Source: Paenibacillus tritici (GTDB lineage: Bacteria > Bacillota > Bacilli > Paenibacillales > Paenibacillaceae). From it: a stretch of 64,000 nucleotides of DNA. The notes beneath the pieces were generated by a model that was given only the letters and a program-made list of their open reading frames with translations, was not told the origin of the DNA and made no database searches. Made by a program: the position numbers and the translations under genes. This document shows, piece after piece, positions 34,784 through 43,043 of this stretch. The stretch spans positions 1 to 64,000 of the forward strand of contig NZ_JABMKX010000008.1 in the NCBI RefSeq assembly GCF_013204885.1. The letters run 5' to 3'. The stretch's first letter is position 1; each line of letters starts with the position of its first letter.

Positions 34784-35521
34784 TTACACCGCCTTACGCC
34801 AAAAGAATAACAAGCCTCCTGCCAGGAAAAGCACCAGGCTCCCGGACACGACCATCATCAAGCTCTCCAAAGGCAGGTTGAAGGCGCCGAACCGCTCCTC
34901 CCCAAAGGGCGACATAGCCAGCATGGGCTGCACCCATGGATAATAAGGGCCATAGGTGGAAGAATTGGCAATCAGCATATTCGGAATAGTGAAGCAGACA
35001 TTCACGGCAAGCGGAGCGCCGAAGCTGCTCCAGCCCTGGGATACAGCCAATTGCAATGCAGCCAGCGGCAGACAGGCAAACCAGCCGCCGAACAGGCTGG
35101 TCAGCAGCAGCCCCCAGGGAATTCCCCCTTCTGCTCCACGGTACAATCCGATGCCCAGAACTCCTCCCAGGAACAGCAGTTGAACCGCAGCCAGGAGTAA
35201 CATGATCATCACATATTTGGCGAAGTATACCGAAGTCCGTGTTACCGGCAGTGCCAGGAGCTGCTTCCACCCGCCGTCACTATGCTCATTGCGGCAGATT
35301 AAGGCTGCGAAGATGCCCGAGAGCATTGGAAGGAACAGCATTGCATGAACCGCTGACATCGTACTGAGCAGAACTTGCCATGTGATTACCTTATCCTCCT
35401 GCATGTCTGAAAGTGCACCAATCGGCAGGGAGATCAGCGGGCTGAGCAGAAGTAGGATCCAGACCCGGGACCCGGACATCTTCAGGCGCTCCGCAGAGAT
35501 TATTCGTAGAAAAGTCCCCAT
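34784..35521 (-). CDS. ABC-2 type transporter permease, second subunit
   Basis: A 245-residue membrane protein with six hydrophobic segments. MGTFLRIISAERLKMSGSRVWILLLLSPL and SDGGWKQLLALPVTRTSVYFAKYVM are typical of the BcrB/SpaE/MutE permeases of bacitracin- and lantibiotic-immunity exporters. The ATG at 35521 begins one base after the TGA of the upstream permease, so translation is coupled. The longer frame from 35623 lies inside that gene and is rejected. It pairs with the 35523 permease and the 36236 ATPase. Confidence 0.85.
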   Translation of the reverse strand: MGTFLRIISAERLKMSGSRVWILLLLSPLISLPIGALSDMQEDKVITWQVLLSTMSAVHAMLFLPMLSGIFAALICRNEHSDGGWKQLLALPVTRTSVYFAKYVMIMLLLAAVQLLFLGGVLGIGLYRGAEGGIPWGLLLTSLFGGWFACLPLAALQLAVSQGWSSFGAPLAVNVCFTIPNMLIANSSTYGPYYPWVQPMLAMSPFGEERFGAFNLPLESLMMVVSGSLVLFLAGGLLFFWRKAV

Positions 35522-35522
35522 A

Positions 35523-36239
35523 TCAGTCCACATCCTTTCGCGCGAAATGCAGGGCTCCCGGCAGCAGCACAAGGAGTCCCAGCAGCAACCCTGCACCGCT
35601 GAACAACCAGGGGCGCTCTGCACTGAGGGCCAGGGTCGGCCAGGAGAGCGGCATCCACTCCGTAAGATACACGGCGAACATGCTGACCAGGGACAGCGTC
35701 ATTCCCAGAGACACCGGAAGCGTCTGGTTCCGGTAGGACAGAGACAGCCACAGCTGCAAAGCAATGACCGGCATAGCCGCCGCATAAGCAGCGAAGCCTA
35801 TCCGCAGCACATCAGCATAAGGTATCGGCTGATCGCCGAAGCCGAGCAGCAGCCCGAGAAGGACCGTCCCTGCCGACAGCAGCAGGCAAGACACGGCAAG
35901 CAGCAGCAGGCAGAGCAGCAGCTTCGCCATAAACACAGCGGTACGCGAGATGGGCAGCGCCAGAAGCTGCTTCCAGGAACTTGTCTGATGCTCAACATTC
36001 GCAATCAGCGAGCAGATCAGCGTCCCGCCAAGATACAGGGCAATCGGTACGAAGGGGATTATATTATCAATCAGGCCTCCCCACCAATCCGCCTGGTACT
36101 GTGCCCTCAGATAATCATAGCGGAGACCGAAATTCAGTCCCTGCATGGCGATCAGGCCAACCGGGCCGAGGAAGGCCAGGAACCAGATGCCTTTGCCGCG
36201 GATCTTCAGCCAGTCGGCCGATAGTGCACGCCACATCAT
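35523..36239 (-). CDS. ABC-2 type transporter permease, first subunit
   Basis: A 238-residue, six-segment permease paralogous to its downstream neighbour. Both share the phrase S(S/D)xWKQLLALP(I/V)(S/T)RT before the third membrane segment. The ATG at 36239 overlaps the ATPase TGA (ATGA) and has GGGGGAGG six bases upstream. Two different permeases plus one ATPase is the usual composition of lantibiotic immunity (LanFEG) and bacitracin export systems. Confidence 0.85.
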   Translation of the reverse strand: MMWRALSADWLKIRGKGIWFLAFLGPVGLIAMQGLNFGLRYDYLRAQYQADWWGGLIDNIIPFVPIALYLGGTLICSLIANVEHQTSSWKQLLALPISRTAVFMAKLLLCLLLLAVSCLLLSAGTVLLGLLLGFGDQPIPYADVLRIGFAAYAAAMPVIALQLWLSLSYRNQTLPVSLGMTLSLVSMFAVYLTEWMPLSWPTLALSAERPWLFSGAGLLLGLLVLLPGALHFARKDVD

Positions 36240-37147
36240 AGCGCGCCTCCCCCAACCACCTGCAGGAAGAATTCCTCCAGGGATTGCCTGTGCTCCTCTA
36301 CCCTGTAGATGGCATGGCCATCCTCGACCAGCTCTTTGACCAGGAGCGATACTCTGGCATCGCTCATCCGGGGCAGGATCAGCCGTCCTTCCTGCAGCTC
36401 CCCGCCGCATCCGCGCCGCACGGCAGTCATCAGTGCAGCTTCCGGCTCCGATACCGCCAGGCTGAGATTGCCTGCCGCCTGCTCCTGCAGATGGGCAATG
36501 GTATCCTGATAGACCATCTGCCCTTCGCGGATAATCCCGACCGTACCGGCCATTTGCTCAATTTCACTGAGCAGATGGCTTGATACCAGGACCGTAATTC
36601 CTTCTTCCCCCGGCAGCCGCTTAATCAGGGAGCGGATCTCCTGAATACCTGACGGGTCCAGCCCGTTGGTCGGCTCATCTAGAATCAGCAGCTCCGGGCT
36701 GCCCAGCAGGGCAGCGGCAATTCCCAGACGCTGCTTCATGCCCAGCGAGAAGCCCTTAACCGGCCGCTTCTCTTCGCCGGTAAGCGATACAATATCCAGC
36801 ACCTCGGCAATCCGTGACTTGGGCACATCCAGAATGCGGCGGATCGCCTCCAGGTTATCCAGCGCACTCAGATGCCCGTAATAAGACGGGGATTCCACCA
36901 GCGAGCCTACCTTGCGCAGTATCTGAAGCCTATTGCGGCGCAGCTCCTGGCCGAAGATTTCAATGCGGCCGGAGGTCGGCTTGATCAGACCGAGCAGCAT
37001 ACGGATGGTTGTGGTTTTGCCGGCGCCGTTCGGTCCCAGGAAGCCATAGATCTCCCCTTTGCCTATGTTCAGATTCAGTTCCTTCACGGCCGCACGGCCG
37101 CGGTATTCCTTCAGAAGATTCTTAGTCTCTATCACTGTATCCTTCAT
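36236..37147 (-). CDS. ABC transporter ATP-binding protein (BcrA/LanF type)
   Basis: A 303-residue ATPase: Walker A GPNGAGKTTT, Q-loop, signature SLGMKQRLGIA, Walker B LLILDEPTNGLDPSG and the switch His in VLVSSHLLSEIEQ. The variant signature LGMKQRLG and the C-terminal regulatory stretch are standard for BcrA/NisF-type exporters that expel antimicrobial peptides from the membrane. The ATG at 37147 follows GAGGTGAAGAG. A response-regulator-like direct repeat lies about 60 bases upstream, and the histidine kinase and regulator genes come just before it. Confidence 0.92.
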   Translation of the reverse strand: MKDTVIETKNLLKEYRGRAAVKELNLNIGKGEIYGFLGPNGAGKTTTIRMLLGLIKPTSGRIEIFGQELRRNRLQILRKVGSLVESPSYYGHLSALDNLEAIRRILDVPKSRIAEVLDIVSLTGEEKRPVKGFSLGMKQRLGIAAALLGSPELLILDEPTNGLDPSGIQEIRSLIKRLPGEEGITVLVSSHLLSEIEQMAGTVGIIREGQMVYQDTIAHLQEQAAGNLSLAVSEPEAALMTAVRRGCGGELQEGRLILPRMSDARVSLLVKELVEDGHAIYRVEEHRQSLEEFFLQVVGGGAL

Positions 37148-37203
37148 TCTCTTCACCTCGGTAACAGCATAACGCCCCAAGGTTAAAAGCACGGAAGCAG
37201 CAA

Positions 37204-37221
37204 GTTTAAATTTTGTTTAAA
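37204..37221 (-). promoter_or_regulatory. OmpR-type response-regulator box
   Basis: Two identical heptamers GTTTAAA (37204-37210 and 37215-37221) with a TTTT spacer form an 11-bp-period direct repeat. That is the usual architecture of OmpR/PhoB-family sites. It lies between the kinase stop codon and the exporter operon, so the adjacent response regulator is the likely ligand. Confidence 0.6.
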
Positions 37222-37226
37222 AATGA

Positions 37227-38648
37227 TCAGGACGTCCGCTTCCAAATGACCACCTCGGTGCCCTGCCCGGTACTCTCCATGCTCCATTCCAGCTCCATCC
37301 GCTTAAGCAGCAGATCCACAATGGACAGGCCAAGCCCTGCTCCGGCGGAGTCGGAGCTCTTCTCCAGACCGCCGCCCTGGTCCGAGATGATAATCACCCG
37401 GCTGCCGTCCCGGATTTCCGTAAATATCCCTACATACAGCCCGCTGCGTGCATGGCGCAGAATATTCTGGAACAGGTTATCCATCACCCGGCGGAACCAG
37501 CTGTCATCGACATCCCAGTAGAGCGGCGCACCCTCCAGGTCAATCTCAACCTCGAATCCTTCCTTCTCCCAGACCGGATACCAGGCAGCAGCGCTCTCCC
37601 GCAGCAGCCTCAGCACATCCCGCTGCTCCAGCTTCAGCAGGGTACGCCCGCTGCTAAGCAGATTATAGGACAGCAGGTTCTCAATCAGGATGCCCAGACT
37701 CTCTATCCGCTGATCCATCAGCTCAAGGGAGGACTGGCCGCGCGGCGACAGCGATTCCTTGCCCAGCACATGAAGGTGGCTGCGGATCACAGTTAGCGGA
37801 GTCCGCAGATCATGGGAGAGATCAGCCACGAGCCGCTTGCGCAGCGTTTCCTCTTCCGCCTCTCTGGCAAGGCTGGCCTTAAGCTCGGTGACCATGGTAT
37901 TGAACGCCTCCTCCAGACGGCCAATCTCATCGGGCTTACCCGGCGGAACCACCTGCGGCAAGCCTTCGTGCCCGGTAAAGACCATAGCAGTCTGCAGCCG
38001 CAGCAGCCGTCTGCGGATCATGACGAAGAAGAGCCAGGAGCTGACGACGAAGACGATTAAGAATACCAGCATCATAATCGAATACCACTTATCCAGCCCC
38101 GGGGCATATCTCCCGTTCTTGATTTCTTCCGGAATCTGCATCACCATGAAGCCTTCTCCGGCTTCCGCCTGATCCCCTACAAAGGCAACAATCGCCAGCG
38201 GTTTAAGCGCTGTACTGTCCTTCATGAAGGAGACTGCCTCGGCAGCCCCCCAATAAGCAGGGATATCCCGGGCCGCCTGTCCGTCCAGCAGCAGCGGAGG
38301 ACCCGAGGGCTCTGTAACCAGCTGTGTTCTGCCCTCGTGATCCACCCAGAATATTCTGGCATGGTGATAGGTTTCACTGAGTGTCCGAAGTCTCTGAGTG
38401 ATGTCCTCAGGCGGCTGGTCCAGGAGCTTTCGCGCTTCCTCATGCCACATGATCTCCAGCTTATCGACACTGGAATACAGCGCATACTCCTTGGGAGGCG
38501 CTTCATGGGCGAGTCCGCCAAAGATGCTGTACAGCATAATAGTCAACGGCACAATAACAGGGATAAACAACAGCGCGGCCACAAGAATAAGCAGATACCG
38601 GAAGAGCAGGGAACGGTGCAGAAGCTGGAACCGTCCTGCCCCCTTCAT
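37227..38648 (-). CDS. Sensor histidine kinase
   Basis: A 473-residue membrane kinase. Helices at about 17-40 and 190-215 flank an extracytoplasmic domain of about 150 residues, followed by HAMP, HisKA with the phosphorylated His279 in SHDLRTPLTV, and HATPase_c with DNLFQNILRHA, DQGGGL and GLGLSIV. It differs from the short BceS-type kinases, which lack an external domain, so it may sense a ligand itself. It overlaps the response regulator stop by four bases and precedes the exporter genes. Its job is most likely to switch on the exporter. Confidence 0.93.
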   Translation of the reverse strand: MKGAGRFQLLHRSLLFRYLLILVAALLFIPVIVPLTIMLYSIFGGLAHEAPPKEYALYSSVDKLEIMWHEEARKLLDQPPEDITQRLRTLSETYHHARIFWVDHEGRTQLVTEPSGPPLLLDGQAARDIPAYWGAAEAVSFMKDSTALKPLAIVAFVGDQAEAGEGFMVMQIPEEIKNGRYAPGLDKWYSIMMLVFLIVFVVSSWLFFVMIRRRLLRLQTAMVFTGHEGLPQVVPPGKPDEIGRLEEAFNTMVTELKASLAREAEEETLRKRLVADLSHDLRTPLTVIRSHLHVLGKESLSPRGQSSLELMDQRIESLGILIENLLSYNLLSSGRTLLKLEQRDVLRLLRESAAAWYPVWEKEGFEVEIDLEGAPLYWDVDDSWFRRVMDNLFQNILRHARSGLYVGIFTEIRDGSRVIIISDQGGGLEKSSDSAGAGLGLSIVDLLLKRMELEWSMESTGQGTEVVIWKRTS

Positions 38649-39319
38649 CCTCTCACCCGGTATCCGATTCCCCGGACCGTCTCAATGATCTCCGGCGCTG
38701 CCGGATCAAGCTCCAGCTTCTCGCGCAGATACCGGATATGTACCATCAGCGTCTTGTCGCCTTCCATATAACTCTCTCCCCAGACTGCTTCATAGATCTG
38801 CTCCTTGGTCAGAACCTGTCCAAGATGCCGCAGCAGGTATGAGAAGATCTGGAACTGCTTGCCGGTAAGCATAATCTCCCGCCCGCTTGCAGCTTCCATA
38901 ACCACACTGCTGCCCGGCCGGACCACCAGATGCTTAAGCATCATGGGCGCAGGTGCAGCAGTGCCGCTTCTTCTTAACAGGACCTCCATTCTGGCTGCCA
39001 GCTCATCGGGATGAAACGGCTTGGTCAGATAATCATCGGCGAAATCCAGTCCCTGCAGCTTGTCATCAATGGAGGTGCGTGCCGAGAGCATCAGGATCGG
39101 CATGTCCGGATAGGCCCGCTTCAGCCGCTGACCGACGGTGAAGCCGTCCAGGCCGGGAAGCATCACATCCAGAATGGCCAGCTGGCAGCCCTCTGCGGCT
39201 TCAAGCGCCCCCTCCCCGCTCTCCAGCCAGCGGACAGCATACTCCCGTTCACGCAGATCTGCTGACACGGCATTGCCGATATCACGGTCATCTTCTACAT
39301 ACAGTACGGTTACGCTCAC
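38645..39319 (-). CDS. OmpR-family response regulator
   Basis: A 224-residue regulator. The receiver domain has VLYVEDDRD, the phosphoacceptor Asp in LAILDVMLPGLDG, and the Lys in DDYLTKPFHPDEL. A winged-helix output domain with GDKTLMVHIRYLREKLE and VRGIGYRVRG follows. I take the GTG at 39319, with GGTGA five bases upstream. GTG at 39328 is also possible. The long N-terminal extension of the open frame overlaps the EAL gene in another frame and is not part of the protein. It probably binds the heptamer repeat at 37204. Confidence 0.92.
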   Translation of the reverse strand: MSVTVLYVEDDRDIGNAVSADLREREYAVRWLESGEGALEAAEGCQLAILDVMLPGLDGFTVGQRLKRAYPDMPILMLSARTSIDDKLQGLDFADDYLTKPFHPDELAARMEVLLRRSGTAAPAPMMLKHLVVRPGSSVVMEAASGREIMLTGKQFQIFSYLLRHLGQVLTKEQIYEAVWGESYMEGDKTLMVHIRYLREKLELDPAAPEIIETVRGIGYRVRG

Positions 39320-39341
39320 GCAGTTCACCGCCCCTTTCCCT

Positions 39342-40382
39342 TCATATCGCAGCAGTGAATCCGAAATGGCCCGGCGGCTTGTCCTCCGGCTTCCCGAACA
39401 GATACCCTTGCCCCAGATCCATGCCCAGATCACGGCACACCAGGAACTCCTCGCGGCGTTCAATTCCCTCGGCCAGCAGCCTTGCACCGAAATCTCCGGC
39501 CCGGGAGACGATTTCACTGAGGACTCGCTGCTTATTCTCATCCTGATCACAGAAGCTGATCAGCTTGCGGTCAATCTTGACATAATCCGGCTGCAGGCTG
39601 GACATCAGCTCTAGCGTCGAATAACCCGCGCCGACATCATCCAGCGCAACCCGCATCCCCTGCTGGCGGTATTCGGCGAAGATGGCCCGCAGATGCGGGA
39701 TATCGCTTATTTTCTCAGTCTCCACGACTTCAAATACATAATCCTCCGGGTTCTGGTCCAGCCTGCGGATGGCCTCGAAGGTATGAGTCAGACAATACTT
39801 GGGATTATAAATAGAAGAGGGCAGGAAATTAATGAACCGCTTGATGCCCTTGGGCAGCAGTCTGGTGCTGGTCTCTATCGCCGATATCCTGGCGGCCCGG
39901 TCAAGAAAGGAATGGAAGCCTGTGCGCCGGGCGATCTCGAACAGTTCATACGGCTGAAAATAATGGCCCTGGGGCAGCGGGCGCAGCAGAAATTCAAAGC
40001 CGACAATCTCTTCACTGAAATTCACAATCGGCTGCATGTGGCTGCAGAAATCATGGCCCCTGATGATAGAGATCAGGCTCTCATTCGAGAACCGGACCTT
40101 GAGCTGATCGAGAGTCAGCCACCGGTCCAGCGCAGCACGGGCGCCTCTGCCCGCAATGCACAAGGATAAGGATTGGGGCGTAGCCTCTTCCGCCTCCAGC
40201 CATTCTATAAGCTCCAGCAGTTCTTCCTTGTGGTGGTATGGAATTAAGCAAGTCTCCCTTGCCTTGTATACTTCATACCCCGCATTCCTGATGGCTGCCG
40301 CCAGCGGATCAGCACAGGGGCGCAGCTTCAGCTCTCCTTCATCTTCTATCGGGCCGATGTCAGCGCAGTCAACACAGTTCAT
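39342..40382 (-). CDS. EAL-domain cyclic-di-GMP phosphodiesterase
   Basis: A 346-residue cytoplasmic protein. The N-terminal 110 residues hold Cys3 and Cys6 (CVDC) and no recognised domain. The EAL domain follows, with the signature GFEFLLRP (Glu130, Phe in place of Ala), Asn185 in INFLPSS, Glu218/Glu221, the DDVGAGYS loop (Asp248, Asp249), Lys269, Glu305 in AEGIE and Gln325. All metal and catalytic positions appear present, so hydrolysis of c-di-GMP to pGpG is likely. GGAGGG stands before the ATG. It lies just upstream of the response regulator on the same strand and may be cotranscribed. Confidence 0.88.
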   Translation of the reverse strand: MNCVDCADIGPIEDEGELKLRPCADPLAAAIRNAGYEVYKARETCLIPYHHKEELLELIEWLEAEEATPQSLSLCIAGRGARAALDRWLTLDQLKVRFSNESLISIIRGHDFCSHMQPIVNFSEEIVGFEFLLRPLPQGHYFQPYELFEIARRTGFHSFLDRAARISAIETSTRLLPKGIKRFINFLPSSIYNPKYCLTHTFEAIRRLDQNPEDYVFEVVETEKISDIPHLRAIFAEYRQQGMRVALDDVGAGYSTLELMSSLQPDYVKIDRKLISFCDQDENKQRVLSEIVSRAGDFGARLLAEGIERREEFLVCRDLGMDLGQGYLFGKPEDKPPGHFGFTAAI

Positions 40383-40469
40383 GGCAATCCCTCCGCCTCA
40401 TGATGTCAAAAACCTGAGGCAATTATAGCATGATTCCTCCTGCGCGATCATCTGGGTAAGCAGCAGAAA

Positions 40470-40495
40470 GAGCCTCTCCTGAACCGAGAAGGCTC
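40470..40495 (-). terminator. Terminator downstream of the oxidase-fold protein
   Basis: GAGCC (40470-40474) pairs with GGCTC (40491-40495), with an inner CTCT/GAGA-like pair, and is followed on the minus strand by TTTCT. Confidence 0.6.
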
Positions 40496-40554
40496 AGGGG
40501 AGGCCCACATGTAAGCTCTGCCGGCTATAGTCATCGAACCGTTTATTTCCGCTG

Positions 40555-41001
40555 TTACTTGCCGGAGGAAGCGGCTGAGGCCGAAGCCTGCCATACGCCA
40601 TGCTCCTGGTTCTTGCCCATATATTCGATCCGTGACGGGGACAGCTCAAGGATTACATAATCGGGATCATCCGGTCCCTTGAACCACTTCTCCAGCGACT
40701 CATTCCATACCTTGGCACGCAGGCCCTCATCCTTGGTCACGTCCACTGTAGCTTCAATCTCCAGCACATCCTTGCCGCCGCCCTGCTCGTAGCCCAGCAG
40801 CAGACAAGCATTAGGATTATCCTTCAGCTCCTCTACCTTATGGGTCTTACGATTGGTAGCGAGATAAATGGAAAGTCCGTCATGAAATACCGCCATATAG
40901 CGCACCTTAGGTTTATTGCCCGCTTCAACCGTCCCGAAGGACCCGAACTTGTTGTCATCCAGCGCCTGCATGATCTTCTTCTCCAGCTCTTTGTTATCCA
41001 T
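40555..41001 (-). CDS. Pyridoxamine-5'-phosphate-oxidase-fold general stress protein
   Basis: A 148-residue split-barrel protein similar to the general stress protein 26 (YdaG-like) family. FGSFGTVEAGNKPKVRYMAVFHDGLSIYLATNRKTHKVEELKDNPNACLLLGY contains the flavin-binding pattern. The activity is not defined. It may bind FMN and reduce or sense small molecules. AAAGGAG is eleven bases before the ATG. A perfect inverted repeat lies just upstream at 41028-41053. Confidence 0.87.
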   Translation of the reverse strand: MDNKELEKKIMQALDDNKFGSFGTVEAGNKPKVRYMAVFHDGLSIYLATNRKTHKVEELKDNPNACLLLGYEQGGGKDVLEIEATVDVTKDEGLRAKVWNESLEKWFKGPDDPDYVILELSPSRIEYMGKNQEHGVWQASASAASSGK

Positions 41002-41027
41002 TGACGTCTAATCTCCTTTCAAATTCA

Positions 41028-41053
41028 TGTGAATATAAGTTTATATATTCACA
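41028..41053. promoter_or_regulatory. Perfect inverted repeat before the stress-protein gene
   Basis: TGTGAATATA (41028-41037) and TATATTCACA (41044-41053) are exact ten-base inverted arms with a six-base centre, lying about 27-52 bases before the start codon. An operator for a dimeric repressor is the simplest reading. Confidence 0.6.
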
Positions 41054-41279
41054 TCCGCAGTTTGGAATTATGATTAACCTGTGCCTAATATAGTGTACCC
41101 GTCCGGTTCGTTCTGAATCCCGGAACCTGTTCATAAATTCACCTATAAGGAGCTGCCCAGACCTCGGGGCTATTGGCCGCTTTTGCCGCCCTGTTATTCC
41201 TGTTAAGTGTGACCGCCTGGAGAATCGGGTAATATAGCTAACAAGATCCATATTCTGCGAATAAGGACGGAACCCCCAC

Positions 41280-42731
41280 ATGGTTGAACTGCATTCCGAA
41301 CCCACTCTGCATACAGCGTTGCTGCAATTTATCTTCCCCTTCTCCATCAAGCCCGGACAGGATAAAGAGCTGATCGCAAGTCTGCAGAGGGAGGGGTTCA
41401 CGCGTTTTTTTCTCGACAACAAGGAACTGGAGAATGCCTATTACGGAGAAGGCTACTGCGTGTCCCATGAGAAAATGGAGCGCAGCTATCTGCCGTTTGC
41501 CGCTCATGTGCTGTTTCCGCGTGAGAAGGACAGCGATTCCTTCCGCCGCTTTTCCCGGGTAAACGATCTGCCGTGCCGGCTGGAAATGCTCTTCGAGTCT
41601 GTGAATTTCCGGATTCTGTCCACCGATGTGTTCCTCTGTCCGTTTGAGCTGGGCTTTCTGACCATAAGAGTGGCTATCGAGGAGAAAAACCTTCCCTTCA
41701 GCACTGTGCTGGAATTCGCCGACCGGTTCCGAACACTGGAGGATGTGTGTTATCAGGATAAACATGCCTTTATCCATTGCCAGGAGAAGTCCTTCGGCCG
41801 GGTGGAGGATTTCGTGTTCAAGAATCTCGTCTCCGGTCTGGAGCCGTTTCTCGACCCTGCGGAGATTGATGGTGCTTATTTCGAGACCCTGCCTTTTTTC
41901 GTGGATGAACGGATGCTGGTGCAGGCCTTCTATGGCTTCAACCGTGAGGAAGAGCTGGATGAGATAAGTGTAGAGCTGCGCTACCGCGCCTCCCAGCTGG
42001 ATGGGCTGACTATAGACGGTAAGCCTTTTACAAGTGCGAGTGATCCTGAGTATATCGAGCAGTACACCCGGGAGCATTGCTATAGCCGCTGGGGGCCGGA
42101 CACCTATTATATGACGAACGAGCAGACCTTCTGCTGCCTGAGCCGGGCGAAGCCCGATATTGCCACGGAGCTGGTCAACCAGATGTACGGAGAGTATTAT
42201 TATGGACTGCTGCTGAGTATTTTTCATAAAATCGTGCTGCTGAAGCTCGCCAATCTGCATTCCCGTCTGCGTATCAACCACGATTACGACCAGATCGAGA
42301 ATCTGATCTTTCTGATCAATAAATTTTCCGCCAAATTCTATTTTCTGGAGCTGATCTCGCAGTCACAGGGGCGGGAGATTTTTTTCCAGCTGCGCAAGGT
42401 CTACGGCAATGATGCCCTGTTCGATGAAGTGAAGATGACCCTGAATGATCTGTTTCAGTATCAGGACAAATTCCAGGCCAAACGCCGGGATACCCTGCTG
42501 ATGGTCCTGACTGTATTTACGGTAATCAGCGGGATTTACGGCATGAACCAGGTCATTGAGGATCTGAAAGGGAACATCGACTGGAGCAAAATGCTGGAGT
42601 ACTCCTTGTTCGAATATCTGGCTCTGTTCCTGACCTTCTCGGGGATCGCGGTCAGTCTCGGCTTAACGCTGCGGGAGGCGCGGAATGGAATCCGCAGCCG
42701 CCGCAAAAGGCGGTACTATGATAAGGATTGA
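41280..42731 (+). CDS. Divergent CorA-superfamily protein with a large unassigned N-terminal domain
   Basis: A 483-residue protein. The C-terminal 90 residues look like the CorA magnesium-channel end. A long helix is followed by membrane segment 1 (about 405-425) ending in YGMN (Gly421-Met422-Asn423, the selectivity signature), a short acidic loop, membrane segment 2 (about 452-472) and a very basic tail RSRRKRRYYDKD. The first 330 residues do not resemble the usual CorA funnel domain and I recognise no family in them. It may transport Mg2+, Co2+ or another cation. The ribosome binding site is weak (GGACGG), so the start is less certain. It stands alone, just upstream of the thiamine promoter. 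Confidence 0.75.
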   Translation: MVELHSEPTLHTALLQFIFPFSIKPGQDKELIASLQREGFTRFFLDNKELENAYYGEGYCVSHEKMERSYLPFAAHVLFPREKDSDSFRRFSRVNDLPCRLEMLFESVNFRILSTDVFLCPFELGFLTIRVAIEEKNLPFSTVLEFADRFRTLEDVCYQDKHAFIHCQEKSFGRVEDFVFKNLVSGLEPFLDPAEIDGAYFETLPFFVDERMLVQAFYGFNREEELDEISVELRYRASQLDGLTIDGKPFTSASDPEYIEQYTREHCYSRWGPDTYYMTNEQTFCCLSRAKPDIATELVNQMYGEYYYGLLLSIFHKIVLLKLANLHSRLRINHDYDQIENLIFLINKFSAKFYFLELISQSQGREIFFQLRKVYGNDALFDEVKMTLNDLFQYQDKFQAKRRDTLLMVLTVFTVISGIYGMNQVIEDLKGNIDWSKMLEYSLFEYLALFLTFSGIAVSLGLTLREARNGIRSRRKRRYYDKD

Positions 42732-42742
42732 ACAGACGGCTC

Positions 42743-42771
42743 TGGACAACCGCGAAGCCGCCGTCTATAAT
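42743..42771 (+). promoter_or_regulatory. Sigma-A promoter of the thi operon
   Basis: TGGACA (42743-42748), 17 bases and TATAAT (42766-42771). It lies 40 bases upstream of the riboswitch. AGACGGC (42734-42740) and GCCGTCT (42760-42766) are inverted arms around the -35 region and may terminate the upstream gene. Confidence 0.82.
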
Positions 42772-42810
42772 ACACCGTAAGAACATAGCAATACCCGTGA
42801 ACTTCATAGA

Positions 42811-42897
42811 ACCAGGGGTGCTGGAATTGGCCGGCTGAGATTGTATCCCATAAGATACTGACCCTTATACCTGATCTGGATAATGCCAGCGTAGGAA
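42811..42897 (+). ncRNA. TPP riboswitch (THI element)
   Basis: The conserved parts occur in order: ACCAGGGGTGCTGG, CTGAGA, ACCCTTATACCTGATCTGGAT and AATGCCAGCGTAGGAA. This is the thiamine-pyrophosphate aptamer. A terminator at 42956 follows, so TPP binding should cause premature termination before thiY. Confidence 0.97.
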
Positions 42898-42955
42898 TCT
42901 CAATCAGCACTGTGCCATCATGGCCCAGAAGTTGATCCCCTCACGCAAGTAACTG

Positions 42956-42982
42956 GCGTCCCGATCTTCGGGGCGCTTTTTT
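42956..42982 (+). terminator. Expression-platform terminator of the TPP riboswitch
   Basis: GCGTCCCGA and TCGGGGCGC form a nine-base stem with a TCT loop and six T follow. It lies between the aptamer and the thiY ribosome binding site. Confidence 0.92.
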
Positions 42983-43043
42983 GGTATGGTCTAACTTGAA
43001 AGTTGGAAGAATAGGGATTGCTGGAAGGAGAGAGAAGAGAGAG

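Noticed and set aside
39320..39550. N-terminal extension of the response regulator
   Set aside because: Residues before the GTG at 39319 overlap the EAL gene and do not resemble a receiver domain.
41238..42281. A 347-residue minus-strand frame opposite the CorA-like gene
   Set aside because: No motif, and it overlaps a frame with membrane segments and a GMN signature.
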